From Phialophora verrucosa (taxonomy: Eukaryota > Ascomycota > Eurotiomycetes > Chaetothyriales > Herpotrichiellaceae), in assembly GCA_002099365.1 (NCBI GenBank), contig MSED01000001.1, positions 1,736,001-1,800,000 on the forward strand: DNA of 64,000 bases, given 5' to 3'. This document shows positions 30,530 through 40,951 of this stretch, piece by piece. The notes under the pieces are model-generated. The model was not told the origin of the DNA and did not search any database. It saw only the letters and a list, made by a program, of their open reading frames with translations. The stretch's first letter is position 1, and each line of letters opens with the position of its first letter. A program made the translations under genes and the position numbers.

Positions 30530-31299
30530 CTAACCCGCCGTCGCTACAGGCTTTGGACCCCCCGCGCCAAACTGGCTGGGCTGCTCCTCGACCATCTTCC
30601 GCCGGAGCACGTCCTCGATAATCCTCAAATTCTCGCTCTTCCCCGTCACCACCTTCTCGATGTCCGCCAGGTTTCTCGTCAGCTCGTCGATCTTGCGCTC
30701 GTAGAACTTCACGCCCTCGCGCGGCGTCTTCTCCACGAAAAACCCCGTCCCAACGTCGACTAGGAGGCTCGCTGACGAGCCGGGACTGGAACTCGAATTC
30801 GAGTCCGTGCCAGTAGACGACGACGCCGGCGCCGCCAATGTTCCGGGGATGTATAGCGACGTGGTGAGCGGGATGAGGAGCGGGGTCCCTAGATGGCGGC
30901 CAACATTAGTTCAGACTCAGTATGTAGTACTTTTGCTTTGCGTGGTTGCGTGGTTGCATGGTTTCATCTCCCTATTGTGGATTTCTGGTCCTTGATCCTA
31001 TCCTCGGAACCCTCGTGATGTGGCGCACGTATTCCTCCCTTTCAAACAACATGTAGTAATTTGGGGAATGTGCTGTGAAGCGCAGTAGACGTACCTCCGC
31101 TCTTGCCCTCCACCCCGTCTTGTATGCTCTTTATGCAGTCTTTGAAGCGGGCCTGAGCGGCGCGGAGGCGTTGGTACGAAGTGCTTAGGTGTTCGAGTTC
31201 CTGGGACAGGCGGGCTTGGAGGGCCGAGAGTTGTTGAACGGAGAGGGTCGAGATGTCGACTCCGCCGCCGCCGCCGCCTCCCTGAGCGGATTGAGACAT
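30530..31299 (-). CDS. GIM5: Prefoldin subunit 5
   Basis: Alpha-type subunit of the prefoldin hexamer, which delivers nascent actin and tubulin to the CCT chaperonin. Two exons, 31299-31095 and 30888-30530, give about 187 aa. A Gly-run start (MSQSAQGGGGGGGVDIST) leads to the first helix (LQARLSQELEHLSTSYQRLR). The beta-hairpin LLIPLTTSLYIPGTL is the family mark and is made by the splice (SGG joined to TPLLIP). The second hairpin LLVDVGTGFFVEKT is followed by the C-terminal helix (YERKIDELTRNLADIEK). The intron is 206 nt, long for this window. A Ser-rich insert (SSSTGTDSNSSSSPGSSAS) between the hairpins lengthens the protein relative to the usual 150-160 aa. Confidence 0.93.
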
Positions 31300-31853
31300 C
31301 GTTGCGGTGTGTTTGTGCGGGCAGTTATGGAGCTGTCTGGAGACTTGGGAGTCTGGGTCGGGAATGGGAATGTACCGGAGATCGAAGTTGGGGGTGCCGT
31401 GTGCGAGACGAATTTGTCACGCTTCAGAATAAGTGTAGAGTAGGACAAGGACGGACAAACACAGAACTTACACGATCTTGCGAAGAGTTTGTGTACTGCG
31501 TTCTGTTGTGGATTCTACATGGTGAGGGGAAGGGCAAAAGTATTCAGCCTCGTCTGGGGGTGCGAGGCTGAGGGGTGTCGGTACTTGTTGGTGGCCAAAC
31601 CTACATACATAAGTACTCTAGCACAGAGGGCTTTTACTCTACAACTGCGGTACGTACGTACGCAAGTTGTGAGATGGAGATACAGTACAATCACATACAC
31701 CGTTGGCAGATGCTCGTAGCGCGTCTCAATCTCCCCATTGGAAGTAAATATTTTGTCGAATCTGCGGATCGTGGCATTATCTTAATTACATGCTGGGAGA
31801 AGAGATATCTTATAAGGTACTGTACAATGCATGCTTTCAGCTCCCGGATCGGC
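31300..31853. other. Intergenic region
   Basis: 554 bp holding the prefoldin promoter and the 3' end of the synthetase gene. Only short frames (under 95 codons) are present, without motifs. Confidence 0.45.
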
Positions 31854-33677
31854 TCATAATTGCTTCAACAGATTATGCACAAAGTTAGGTGCATCTCTGA
31901 TGTCGATATCCTGTTTCACCTTCAGTCGCCGGCACTGTACCTCGACTTTGCCCTGGTCGAAGCCTTTCCCAATCACCACAATAACGGGATACCCGATCAT
32001 GTCGGCGTCTTTCAGTTTCCACCCCATGCCCTGATCCCGGTCATCGAGTATGGCGTCCACGACACCCAGGCCGGCCGTGGACAACTGATCATACAGCTGC
32101 TCTGCGGCTTGCAGTCTTTGGGCCTGTGACGGTTGAACAATGATGACAGCCTCAAAGGGTGCAATGGCTCTCGGCCAATTGAGACCCGTTGCGTCGGAGA
32201 GGCAGGATGCGGTAGCTGCAATCAGTCGAGAGACCCCGATTCCATGGCATCCCATCTCCACAGGCGTTGGATGTTTGCCGCCTGCCTGCTTGGTCGCAAG
32301 GCCAAGTTTCGAGCTGTAACGTGTTCCCAGGTGGAAGGTGTGGCCAACTTCGATGGCTTTGTCGATGCTCAAGGTGCCCGTTTTGCATTGCGGGCAAGTG
32401 TCGCCAGTTTCACGCTTCAGCAAGCTGTTTGTACTGGTTTGGTCCTCGTCTGGAGCTCGGGCCGCGTAATGATTGACTCGAGCCTCCAGGAAATCAGAGA
32501 CACATGAGCGAGGAACCAACCCAGCAGGTACAGTCGAATCGAGGACGTAATAAACCATACCCTGCTGCGGTTCGCTGTTTCCCGAATGGTCACCCAGCAT
32601 TTTCTTGAAGGTATTCAGAGGATCCTCGACCCCGGTGTCGATATCCAATATGCCGCTTAAGGCCGCTTTGACGGCATAAGGGTTAACGGGGCGTGTTGCT
32701 TTCTCAAGTGATGAGGCCGGCTCTGAGGCAGTAATGACGCGAACCAGACTCAGTCGATCTGTGCTGAGAAAGTCTTCGTGGACGAAGGGTTCCGGACTTC
32801 CGTCTTTGGCGGCGCAGTTCTGCAGCAAATCTTCAACGCTTTTGAAAGATTTAAGCTGGTATGTCGGCTGTGAGACGAATTCTTCGTTGCGTGCGTAGTC
32901 ACATTCTGAGCATGTGATGACAGTGTCCTCCCCAGCGAAGTTAGGAAAGTGATATTCGTGGCTGAGGTTGCCTCCCATATCGCCCGACGTGGCTCTTGCT
33001 TCGATGTACTTGACCTTGAGCTCATCGAGGACGCTACGGTACGCATTCCGGATCTCATTGTATGTCATGTGCGCCGCTTCCGGACTGTCGTCAAACGTGT
33101 AGAGATCTTTCATCAGAAATTCTCGACCGCGCAAGAGTCCGCCACGAGGTCGTTTCTCATCGCGGTACTTCCTGCTGATCTGGTACAGTCGAATGGGCAG
33201 TTGTTGCGGAGTCTGGATGAGGTCGGCGAGCAAGCTAGTGATCTCTTCTTCATGCGTCGGAGCCAGCAGCCATCCTACGTCCTTGCGGTCTTTGAAGGTG
33301 AACATTTCGCCGCCCGTCTTGAAGCGGCCCGATTTCACCCATAGTGCCTGTGACGATAGGGTAGACAGGGAGACCTTGGAGGCTTTGACCGATCTCATGT
33401 GCTTGTCGATCAATCGCTCCAGTTTTTCCTGTACTCGCAGGCCAAGGGGCAGCATCTGGAAGATACCCGCATACGCCTGCCGCAAGTAGCCGGCGCGTGT
33501 GAGGAGCTGGGTCGCGTCTGCAGCAGCATCTTGCTTTTGGACATTGACAGTCGGTATCCAGAAGTCAGATATCCGCTGTCTTGAGTCGTTATGGGCATGG
33601 CGAGCTCCTAGCTGGCGCAGTGAAGGCGACCGCCAGGCTGCTCCTCGCCTTGGCCGACATAGAACTCGGAGCTTCAT
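31854..33677 (-). CDS. AIM10: Mitochondrial prolyl-tRNA synthetase
   Basis: Class II synthetase that charges mitochondrial tRNA-Pro. One exon, 607 aa. The N-terminus is rich in Arg and Ala without acids (MKLRVLCRPRRGAAWRSPSL), as in a mitochondrial presequence. Class II motif 1 is near AGIFQMLPLGLRVQEKLE. Motif 2 is YQISRKYRDEKRPRGGLLRG with REFLMKDLYTFD. Motif 3 is near EMGCHGIGVSRLIAA. An insertion with Cys residues (ITCSECDYARNEEF, CPQCKTGTLS) lies between motifs 2 and 3, as in bacterial-type ProRS. The C-terminal anticodon-binding region starts near IAPFEAVIIVQPSQ. The frame is intact. Confidence 0.93.
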   Translation of the reverse strand: MKLRVLCRPRRGAAWRSPSLRQLGARHAHNDSRQRISDFWIPTVNVQKQDAAADATQLLTRAGYLRQAYAGIFQMLPLGLRVQEKLERLIDKHMRSVKASKVSLSTLSSQALWVKSGRFKTGGEMFTFKDRKDVGWLLAPTHEEEITSLLADLIQTPQQLPIRLYQISRKYRDEKRPRGGLLRGREFLMKDLYTFDDSPEAAHMTYNEIRNAYRSVLDELKVKYIEARATSGDMGGNLSHEYHFPNFAGEDTVITCSECDYARNEEFVSQPTYQLKSFKSVEDLLQNCAAKDGSPEPFVHEDFLSTDRLSLVRVITASEPASSLEKATRPVNPYAVKAALSGILDIDTGVEDPLNTFKKMLGDHSGNSEPQQGMVYYVLDSTVPAGLVPRSCVSDFLEARVNHYAARAPDEDQTSTNSLLKRETGDTCPQCKTGTLSIDKAIEVGHTFHLGTRYSSKLGLATKQAGGKHPTPVEMGCHGIGVSRLIAATASCLSDATGLNWPRAIAPFEAVIIVQPSQAQRLQAAEQLYDQLSTAGLGVVDAILDDRDQGMGWKLKDADMIGYPVIVVIGKGFDQGKVEVQCRRLKVKQDIDIRDAPNFVHNLLKQL

Positions 33678-34670
33678 CGCGCGACAAGCTGGTTGGAGGT
33701 GTCGTCATCGGCAACCAGCTAGACCTGTCAGGAATGAGGTAGGAGGTATCAGCAATAATAATCAGGATCCGACAGGGCGGCCCTCAGATCTCCGGACAAC
33801 ACGAGCCATGAAGCACGACGAACGATCAGAATGAACAAGGGGTGCTTGAGGGGGAAGGGGGTTTTTAGCCAATCAGACGCGGCGAATCTCGGCCGCGACA
33901 AACGAATTTGAAGCTTGCCGCTGCCTCCAATTCTTATCCTTGAGCCCAATCCAGCGGGCCATCAACATCGCCGCCCTTGTCGCCTTCTCCATGTGGTGTC
34001 CCATACCCTGACTGAGATGCTGCATCCTTATGTGGATCGTTACGAAGCGAATGATGCCGTGCGATGGCATCGGTCAGCAACAAGTCCGTCGTGGTGATAG
34101 GCTGCGTGGCTTTTCCAACATTGGCGACATCCAAAATTCCCATATCCGTCTACCGATGCTATGCCATAGTTGTTGACATTTCGCGAGCTCGGATTATGAA
34201 TTTCAGCTCCACGTCGAGGCTGCTGCAGGACACGTTATCTTAAACTGCACGCTCCTGTGGCTACAGAGATGCACCGATCTGAACTTGGTAATGGGATGGG
34301 CGTGATTCGTTCCAGGGAGCTGCCCTGGCCAGTATCCCACGCAGAAATATCTGGTTCTGGAAGCGTTGCACGAGCTGAAATTGCACAGTACGAGCTATGG
34401 CCATACTTCGCGTTGCCTTTACTCCGCTTTGTTCTGAAACACACCCGTCTCAATGGGAGTATTCTCGGCCCGGGGACCTTGCTTCCATGCAACGGCCCCC
34501 CTAACTCCAATTGCCCGAAGCAGAGGAGGGTCTGTCGATGACGGCCGTCGAGCTGTTGACATATAAGTTGTCAAATTCCGTCAGGAGTGGCTGCAGTTCT
34601 CGTCTCCAGAAACTTGCCCTCTCCTTGAACCAAACAACAGAAGCGCCCCCATAGCGGCACATCTCCTAAC
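33678..34670. other. Divergent intergenic region
   Basis: 993 bp between the synthetase start (minus) and the glycoprotein start (plus). Short frames only. No site or repeat stood out. Confidence 0.45.
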
Positions 34671-35803
34671 ATGCCGTCCAACATGTCCCTCAAGGGCCTC
34701 TCGTTCCTTGCGGCCCTGGGCGTTGCCGCCGCCTTGCGTCCGAATGACACCACCATCTGCGACTACTACACCCCTCTCATCCTTGGAAAGGAGAACACCC
34801 CGGCAAGCCAGCAAGAGCTGATGGCCTTGATCACCCACACCTTCATTCTCGGGAACTACACCACTCCTAATGTCGGGGTCAAAGTCGATGGAATTGCCGG
34901 GCCCAGGACCTACCAGGGTCACGAGGTTAACCTACTGCCATACTTCACCGGCGGCTATGTTTCTTCCAACGTGGGCGGGAAGGCCTCAGTTGTTAATTAT
35001 CTCGATGATGGAGGTGCTGAAGCTCTCTTGGCCAACAAGCCGGCCAACACGACCAACTCCAATCAATAGTAAGTGGTCTCCAGTAGTCTTTGGACAGACT
35101 ATTCATCGCTACGTGTAAAGCCGGCTCCTGACCCACGTCTACCAATACTTCGGCGACTTCTACGGCTGCTCTCAGCAGGGAGTGACGACTTTCCCCACTA
35201 CCAAGGTGTGGCTAGCATGTGGGAAGTTCATAAGTAAGTCCTCGATGTACATGCGCCACAGCTCCTCGTCATCTGACATGTTCAAGGTTCATGGACCCCA
35301 ACCTCTTCGAAGCGTCCTACTTCAACGACCAGATCGCGGTCGCCGGGCAATCTGTCGGATTTGAGGACCCAGATGTGGCATTCACACGAGCGGCCCTGGA
35401 GCAGACCTTCAATTCCCGCTGTCTCGCACCTGCTACTGTCATTCCTCCGTCTGCAGGACCACAGTTGCAGAGCATCTGCACTGATGTCAATACCTGCCCA
35501 CTGGCCGAGAATGCGAACTGCTCAGCTTATCCAGATGGTGGTGTCCTCGAATACCCTGCCATTGCCAACGTGACGCTGCTAGGAGGTGTTCCTAAAGAGA
35601 ATGACACCATTGGCCTCAGCAGTGCTTCGGCTTTAGGATCTGCCTCGTCTGCCACAGCAAGTGTTTCTTCTACTGCTAGCGGGTCAGCAGCATCCCCTAG
35701 TGCCTCTAGCACCGGAGCAGCTGCTTACACGTTTGGTACAGGAAACCCCCTGGCAGTCCTGGCGGGAATGGCTGGCCTCCTTCTCACAGCGCTGGCCCTC
35801 TAA
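34671..35803 (+). pseudogene. GPI-type cell-surface glycoprotein gene with one-base deletion
   Basis: Secreted protein of unknown biochemical role, widespread type in ascomycetes. Exons are 34671-35068, 35121-35233 and 35287-35803. A signal peptide (MSLKGLSFLAALGVAAALRP, if the second Met at 34683 is used) opens it. The body carries several N-glycosylation sites. The end has a Ser/Ala/Thr-rich stalk and a hydrophobic tail (LAVLAGMAGLLLTALAL), typical of a GPI signal. Exon 2 reads in frame through LLTHVYQYFGDFYGCSQQG and TTFP. About 35200 it must shift by one base to read ASMWEVHK and join FMDPNLFEASYF in exon 3. Reading straight on gives a stop soon after. No intron can explain a 10-bp shift, so one base (probably T in an ACTTACC) is missing. 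Treated as a pseudogene, or a sequencing error. Confidence 0.65.
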
Positions 35804-36122
35804 GCGACGGCGGCTGGAAAGAGTGGTGGGGTTGAGCGACCGGTGAGGATGGAGACACGGGCGCCCGGTGGAGACATCTGAAGTTCGTCATTGCCATGGC
35901 GTGTGTAGGACCTGCAGGATGGGGTTGCAGGGCTTCGATGTGAAGAAATTGGCACGTTAATCCAGATGCAATGCGATGAGGCGGCGCGATGTGGTCTGCA
36001 AAGCATACTATCCCAACCTAATACGTCCTCCGTAGCCTTCGACATACATACATATAGCATGGAACACGTACCATGGACTCGTGACACCCACAATGGCTAT
36101 GCCTGCCCAGCTAGCCCTGCTG
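35804..36122. other. Convergent intergenic region
   Basis: 319 bp between two convergent stops. I looked for a downstream transmembrane exon of the WSC gene in it and found none. Confidence 0.45.
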
Positions 36123-36614
36123 CTACTGCTGTCTCACATCACCCACGTCTCTGTCCATCCACCCGATAAGATAGACCTGCCAGAAGCCAATCCCACCACA
36201 AGTCTCCACGGCATACCCCCCGCAAGAAACATTGCAATAACGCATGTCGACCTCAGAGTCCAGGGCGGGGAAGTCGTCCCCGCAATAACATGACGTTCCG
36301 CCAGTTGTGGCCATGACGGGCTTGTTCAATCGCCGGCATACGGTGCGGCAGAGCCCTCTGGTCTGGAATACGTGATCGCCCTGAGACTCAAGCTGTTCGC
36401 CTTGGCTGTAGCAACCTAGAGGGGTGATCGAATTGGGTGAGGATATGGTTTCTGCTCTGGCCGCTGCGTCTATGGATAGGGCGTTAATCGGCACTGGCCC
36501 AGATGCGGACGCCGGTGCGTATGACTGGGCGAGAACCGGTGGTGCGAGGAGAACGAAAGGCGAGATTAGGAGCAAGATCAATGTGACGGGGTGGAGTAAT
36601 ATTGGCCGGGTCAT
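36123..36614 (-). CDS. Small secreted WSC-domain protein
   Basis: One exon, 163 aa. A hydrophobic N-terminus (LILLLISPFVLLAPPVLA) acts as a signal peptide. Residues about 64-150 form one WSC domain: LGCYSQGEQLESQG, LCRTVCRRLNKPVMATTGG, SCYCGDDFP and CNVSCGGYAVETCGG, with the eight-Cys pattern. WSC domains bind glucans and other polysaccharides; in yeast WSC sensors the domain sits outside the cell wall membrane. Here no transmembrane segment or kinase-signalling tail follows the domain, so it may be a free secreted form. The gene sits tail to tail with the cell-surface glycoprotein gene. Confidence 0.82.
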   Translation of the reverse strand: MTRPILLHPVTLILLLISPFVLLAPPVLAQSYAPASASGPVPINALSIDAAARAETISSPNSITPLGCYSQGEQLESQGDHVFQTRGLCRTVCRRLNKPVMATTGGTSCYCGDDFPALDSEVDMRYCNVSCGGYAVETCGGIGFWQVYLIGWMDRDVGDVRQQ

Positions 36615-36964
36615 TTTGGCGAGATGGTTTCTGCGTACACAGTATTCAAGACGATGGAAGCAAGCGTGGTCTCATCAATACTTGTAGTGCTGCCACCAAC
36701 TTGCGGTGTGCGTCAGGCGTCACAGAGTACAGAGGACAGGAATTAGTCGTACTGGGTACAGCGACAGTTGAGTTCAAGGCTGCCTGCGAGCCTCGCGAGG
36801 CTGGAGGGAATTAATAGTCTCGGCGCTGTCTTAAATCCGCCCGACAAGCTGCCGGTGGGCTTGAGATTTTTGGCCAGGATTTCTCCGACTCCACACACCT
36901 GTAACTCGATTCTGGGAACTACACAAGATTGAACTGCTGATCGCCAGCGGGAAGGGCAGGCTAG
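36615..36964. other. Divergent promoter region, WSC protein and MAK21
   Basis: 350 bp between divergent starts. No coding sequence or repeat is seen. Confidence 0.45.
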
Positions 36965-39900
36965 ATGTCAAGACCGAAGACGGCCGCCAGTGGCGCCAAT
37001 GCCGTCAGATCGAACAGATCTCGCCAGAAGCCTTCGAAATCCCACGGCGAGTCGAAAGAGGAAGAAGTCCAGGATTTGCGCACGACGATTCAGCGCCGGT
37101 ACCTCCGCGAGGCCGATAATGCCAAGATACAAGATAAGAAAGATGGCGCAAAAGGGAAACCTTTGAAGAGGCAGAAAAAGGGTGACAACGTCGACCGGTC
37201 AGCGATTGAGCGTGGGAAAAAGCGGGACCGCAATGGCAAGATCCTCAGTCAGGATAAGAAGCCTTCTGGGCGAGACTCCGCGGCTCCAGAAGAAGAAGAA
37301 TCGGACGAAGATATTCTGGCGCAAGAGATGAAGAGTTTAGGTGGCACTGCGGAAGACTTGGATCTGCTTGCGGGCGCGGACTCGGAGTCAGAACTGGAGG
37401 GTGATGCTCCTATGAAGGCCTTGGAAAGCTTGGATCAGGGAATGAGGAATATCATGAAAGAGATTGCTCTTGCTCAAGGGCAGACTGAGGATGACGAGGT
37501 AGTCTTGAATGATGCTGAAGAAGACGGCTCGGACGATGAGAATGAGGCGCCCGAAATGGGCGACAAGTCCAAGTCGACCCCTCTAGACCACAAGAATGAA
37601 CAGGCGAAGAAGGGCAGGAGGGTCCAAACCCAGTTCTTGTGCGAACCAAAGCCGGAATGGTTTGACTTATCGGACCCAGACGTGGACACCGAGACATCGC
37701 CCAAATATACCATCTCCAAGGACTCCATCGAACAGCTCCACGAATACGCCAATTCTCTCCTCGATGAAGAAAACCGGAAATTCAAAGAATCTCAGCACTC
37801 GTCCTCCGCTCAGTCATTCTACAACACCGTCATCACGTCTGGAACATTATCCGACAAAATCTCGGCCCTGACTCTAGCCGTACAAGAATCGCCCATCCAC
37901 AACGTCAAAGCGCTGGAGACGTTGATCAGCCTTGCTGGCAAGAGAAGTCGCTCTCAAGCAGTTGACGTGCTTCGAGCCTTAAAGGACCTCTTCGCCCAAG
38001 GCTCCCTGCTCCCTTCGTCTCGGAAACTTTATGCCTTTCAAGCACAGCCGACGCTTGTATATTTCTTTAAGGACGTCAGGAATTGGAAGAGGGGGCAGCA
38101 ACTTCCGGGCGGTCTCGAGCAGAACCGCCTCGTTGTCTGGGCTTTCGAAAGTTGGTTGAAGGAGCAATACTTTGAGGTCCTGAAGATTCTCGAGGTATGG
38201 TGCAACGACGAGATTGAGTTTTCCAAAGCCAGAGCGGTCAGCTATGTATACGAGCTCCTCAAGGAGCGTCCAGAACAGGAATCAAACCTGCTTCGTCTGC
38301 TGATCAACAAGTTGGGAGATCCTGTCAAGAAGATCGCCTCGCAGGCATCTTACCTGTTGATGCAGTTGTTGATCACCCATCCGGCCATGAAAATGGTGGT
38401 TGTCTCGGCCATTGAGTCCGACTTCATCTTCCGACCCGGTCAAAGTCTGCATGGTAAATACTACGCAGTGGTCACTCTCAATCAAACAGCGCTGAGTGCG
38501 AGAGAAGAGGACGTGGCTGTCAAACTACTTGACATCTACTTCGGCCTCTTTACCGGGCTCTTGAAAACTGACAAGGAAGCGGCTCCAAAGGAGGAGGCTG
38601 TCCAAGAGCCCCAGTCGCGTGGAGAACAGCGCAGGAAGAAGAACAAGAACAAGAACTCCCAACCGGCACCGGGCCAGGCTCAAACCGAAGAACTGCGCGA
38701 CAAACTCATCTCGGCAATCCTCACGGGCGTCAATCGAGCATATCCATATACTAGCACCAGTGCCGGGACCAGCAGCAGCGCTTTCTCTGACCATCTCGAC
38801 ACCCTCTTCAAAGTCACTCACTCGGCCAACTTCAACACGTCCATCCAGTCACTCCTGCTCATTCAACAGATCTCCCAAGCTAGTCAACACAAAGCCTCCA
38901 GCGATCGCTTCTACCGCGTCCTGTACGAATCCCTTCTCGACCCGCGACTCATCATCGCATCGAAACAACAACTCTACCTGAACCTGCTCCACCGAGCCCT
39001 TAAAGCAGACCTCCACATCAACAGAGTTAGAGCCTTCATTAAGAGACTCACCCAGGTGCTAACCCTCCACGAACCGAGCTTCATTTGCGGCGCGTTCTTC
39101 TTGATCCAAGACCTGGTGAAGACGTTTCCCAGCCTCAAAAGTCTAATCGACGAGCCGGAGGATCACGAAGAAGACGACGTCGAAGTCTTCCGCGACGTGC
39201 CCTCTGATGATGAGGATGAAGACCGACCCGCCACCGCAACCGCCAGCGACCCCCATGCGAGCCATCCCCCAGCGGCAGACGAGGTACCCCAAAAGACATC
39301 TACATACGACGGGCACAAACGAGACGCCCTGCATGCCAACGCCTCCAACGCCTCCCTCTGGGAGCTTCTCCCTTTCCTAGCCCATTTCCACCCGTCCGTC
39401 TCCGTCAGCGCCGAAAGCCTACTCGCCCACCAGCCCCTCTCAGGCAAGCCCGACCTCAATGTCCACAGCCTGTCGCACTTCCTCGATCGCTTCGTCTACC
39501 GCAATCCAAAGCTCTCGCGCACCGGCCTCCGCGGCAGCAGTATCATGCAACCCATGGCCACGGACAATAAAGACGCCGTCCTCCTCTCCGGCACGACTGC
39601 CCGCTCTCTCCCCGTGAACAGCGAACAGTTCCGCGCCAAGAAAGCCGACGACATAGCCGCCGAGGATGTCTTCTTCCATCAATACTTTACAGCGGTAAAG
39701 AAGTCGACCGTGGCAAAAGACGGGAAGCATGCGGAGAAGAAGAAGAACAAGTTGCGCGACATCGACGACGATGGCAGTGTCGAAGACGACGAAGACGAGA
39801 TATGGAAGGCCATGATGGCTAGTGCGCCGGACCTGGAGGGTGACGAGTTTGAAGACGACGACGCGGATCTCGACTTGGCAGACCTGGAATCCGACGGTGA

Positions 39901-40288
39901 TTTCCAGTCGGACGTTGATATTGAGCTCGGGGAAGATGAAGATGACGTGGACATCGATCCGGCTTTCTTCGAAGACGACGACAATGAGGGCGACCTCATG
40001 GACGTGGATGACGCGCCTGCTTCCTTAGCCGTCGGCCATACTAGTACGGAGGCGCGAGCGAGGGCGCGCGCCTCGGCCGACAGGGATGCCGATGAAATCC
40101 CCAGCGATGTCTCCGATTTTGCGGGCTTCGGGTCTCACGCTGATTCTGACGCCGAAATTCCCAAGAAGAAGGCAAAGGGCGGGAAGAAAGACAAGGCTGA
40201 GAAGAAGAAGTTGAAGAACTTGCCCACGTTTGCGACGGCGGAGGAGTACGCCAAGATGTTGGAGGACGATGATGATGAGGATCGATGA
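36965..40288 (+). CDS. MAK21: Ribosome biogenesis protein MAK21/NOC1
   Basis: Nucleolar protein that pairs with NOC2 on early pre-60S particles. One exon, 1107 aa, intact. The N-terminus is basic and Ser/Lys-rich (SRPKTAASGANAV, RQKPSKSHGESKEEE), then acidic. HEAT-like helices run from about residue 240. The CBF/Mak21 domain lies near residues 480-800 (GQSLHGKYYAVVTLNQTALS, SDRFYRVLYESLLDPRLI, FICGAFFLIQDLVKTFPSL). A conserved DALHANASNASLWELLPFL and HPSVSVSAESLLAH follow. The end is strongly acidic with KKKAKGGKKDKAEKKKLKNL before the final ATAEEYAKML. The ATG has only short spacing from an upstream TAG, so the start is well set. Confidence 0.95.
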   Translation: MSRPKTAASGANAVRSNRSRQKPSKSHGESKEEEVQDLRTTIQRRYLREADNAKIQDKKDGAKGKPLKRQKKGDNVDRSAIERGKKRDRNGKILSQDKKPSGRDSAAPEEEESDEDILAQEMKSLGGTAEDLDLLAGADSESELEGDAPMKALESLDQGMRNIMKEIALAQGQTEDDEVVLNDAEEDGSDDENEAPEMGDKSKSTPLDHKNEQAKKGRRVQTQFLCEPKPEWFDLSDPDVDTETSPKYTISKDSIEQLHEYANSLLDEENRKFKESQHSSSAQSFYNTVITSGTLSDKISALTLAVQESPIHNVKALETLISLAGKRSRSQAVDVLRALKDLFAQGSLLPSSRKLYAFQAQPTLVYFFKDVRNWKRGQQLPGGLEQNRLVVWAFESWLKEQYFEVLKILEVWCNDEIEFSKARAVSYVYELLKERPEQESNLLRLLINKLGDPVKKIASQASYLLMQLLITHPAMKMVVVSAIESDFIFRPGQSLHGKYYAVVTLNQTALSAREEDVAVKLLDIYFGLFTGLLKTDKEAAPKEEAVQEPQSRGEQRRKKNKNKNSQPAPGQAQTEELRDKLISAILTGVNRAYPYTSTSAGTSSSAFSDHLDTLFKVTHSANFNTSIQSLLLIQQISQASQHKASSDRFYRVLYESLLDPRLIIASKQQLYLNLLHRALKADLHINRVRAFIKRLTQVLTLHEPSFICGAFFLIQDLVKTFPSLKSLIDEPEDHEEDDVEVFRDVPSDDEDEDRPATATASDPHASHPPAADEVPQKTSTYDGHKRDALHANASNASLWELLPFLAHFHPSVSVSAESLLAHQPLSGKPDLNVHSLSHFLDRFVYRNPKLSRTGLRGSSIMQPMATDNKDAVLLSGTTARSLPVNSEQFRAKKADDIAAEDVFFHQYFTAVKKSTVAKDGKHAEKKKNKLRDIDDDGSVEDDEDEIWKAMMASAPDLEGDEFEDDDADLDLADLESDGDFQSDVDIELGEDEDDVDIDPAFFEDDDNEGDLMDVDDAPASLAVGHTSTEARARARASADRDADEIPSDVSDFAGFGSHADSDAEIPKKKAKGGKKDKAEKKKLKNLPTFATAEEYAKMLEDDDDEDR

Positions 40289-40951
40289 AGGCGGTCGGGC
40301 ATGCGTGAGCGAAGTGTGCCATGTATATGGTTGCTTCTCACTCTATGGAGGATGATCATCCTGATAATGAGCCTTGAGACGCCCATCAAGGGAAGGAAAG
40401 CCCATTTCCTACTGGTGTTGCGCTGTGCCTTCAACTCCATACAGTACTCGTATATCGATGTTCCTTTGTACGTTCAGAGTAGCGTCTTCTACCCTGTCAC
40501 GAACATCCCCGAGTGGACGCTCCTTCCGCACGGAGGGCCCTGCAGGGATAGAACACAGCGTAGTCAACAATCTTCGACGGTCATCAATGATATACTAAAG
40601 TAGGGAACGGGTAGTCGTCTTTGCCGCTTTTCTTGCCCTCTGTGTACTGTGTACTGTATCCTGTGTACTGTATATTGCACTTCGTATGCTGTATGTAGTC
40701 TATCCACTTCCGTGTGTGTAATGGTATCAAATTCATTCAGGATCATCAAATCCAATCGATTGCGACTATCGTTTCTTAGTGACAGATTGTTTCGGTAGCG
40801 CTACTCTTCCATGAAAGACTTGTCTGCCAGTCACGAGGTAGAGGGATCTGCACACAACGCGTTGAGAAAATCCAAAACCACCCATTTCGTGAAACGTCCT
40901 AGTTTCAATTAGGGGAACCAATCCCCCATCATTGTTCGAGCTCGAGGCTTG
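40289..40951. other. Convergent intergenic region with TGTACTG repeats
   Basis: 663 bp between convergent stops of MAK21 and the permease. An imperfect tandem tract with the core TGTGTACTG lies at about 40640-40673, with related words until 40700. No gene is seen. Confidence 0.45.
40640..40700. repeat. Imperfect TGTACTG tandem tract
   Basis: The word TGTGTACTG or GTACTGTAT recurs four to five times within about 55 bp, in the shared 3' region of two convergent genes. Confidence 0.7.
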
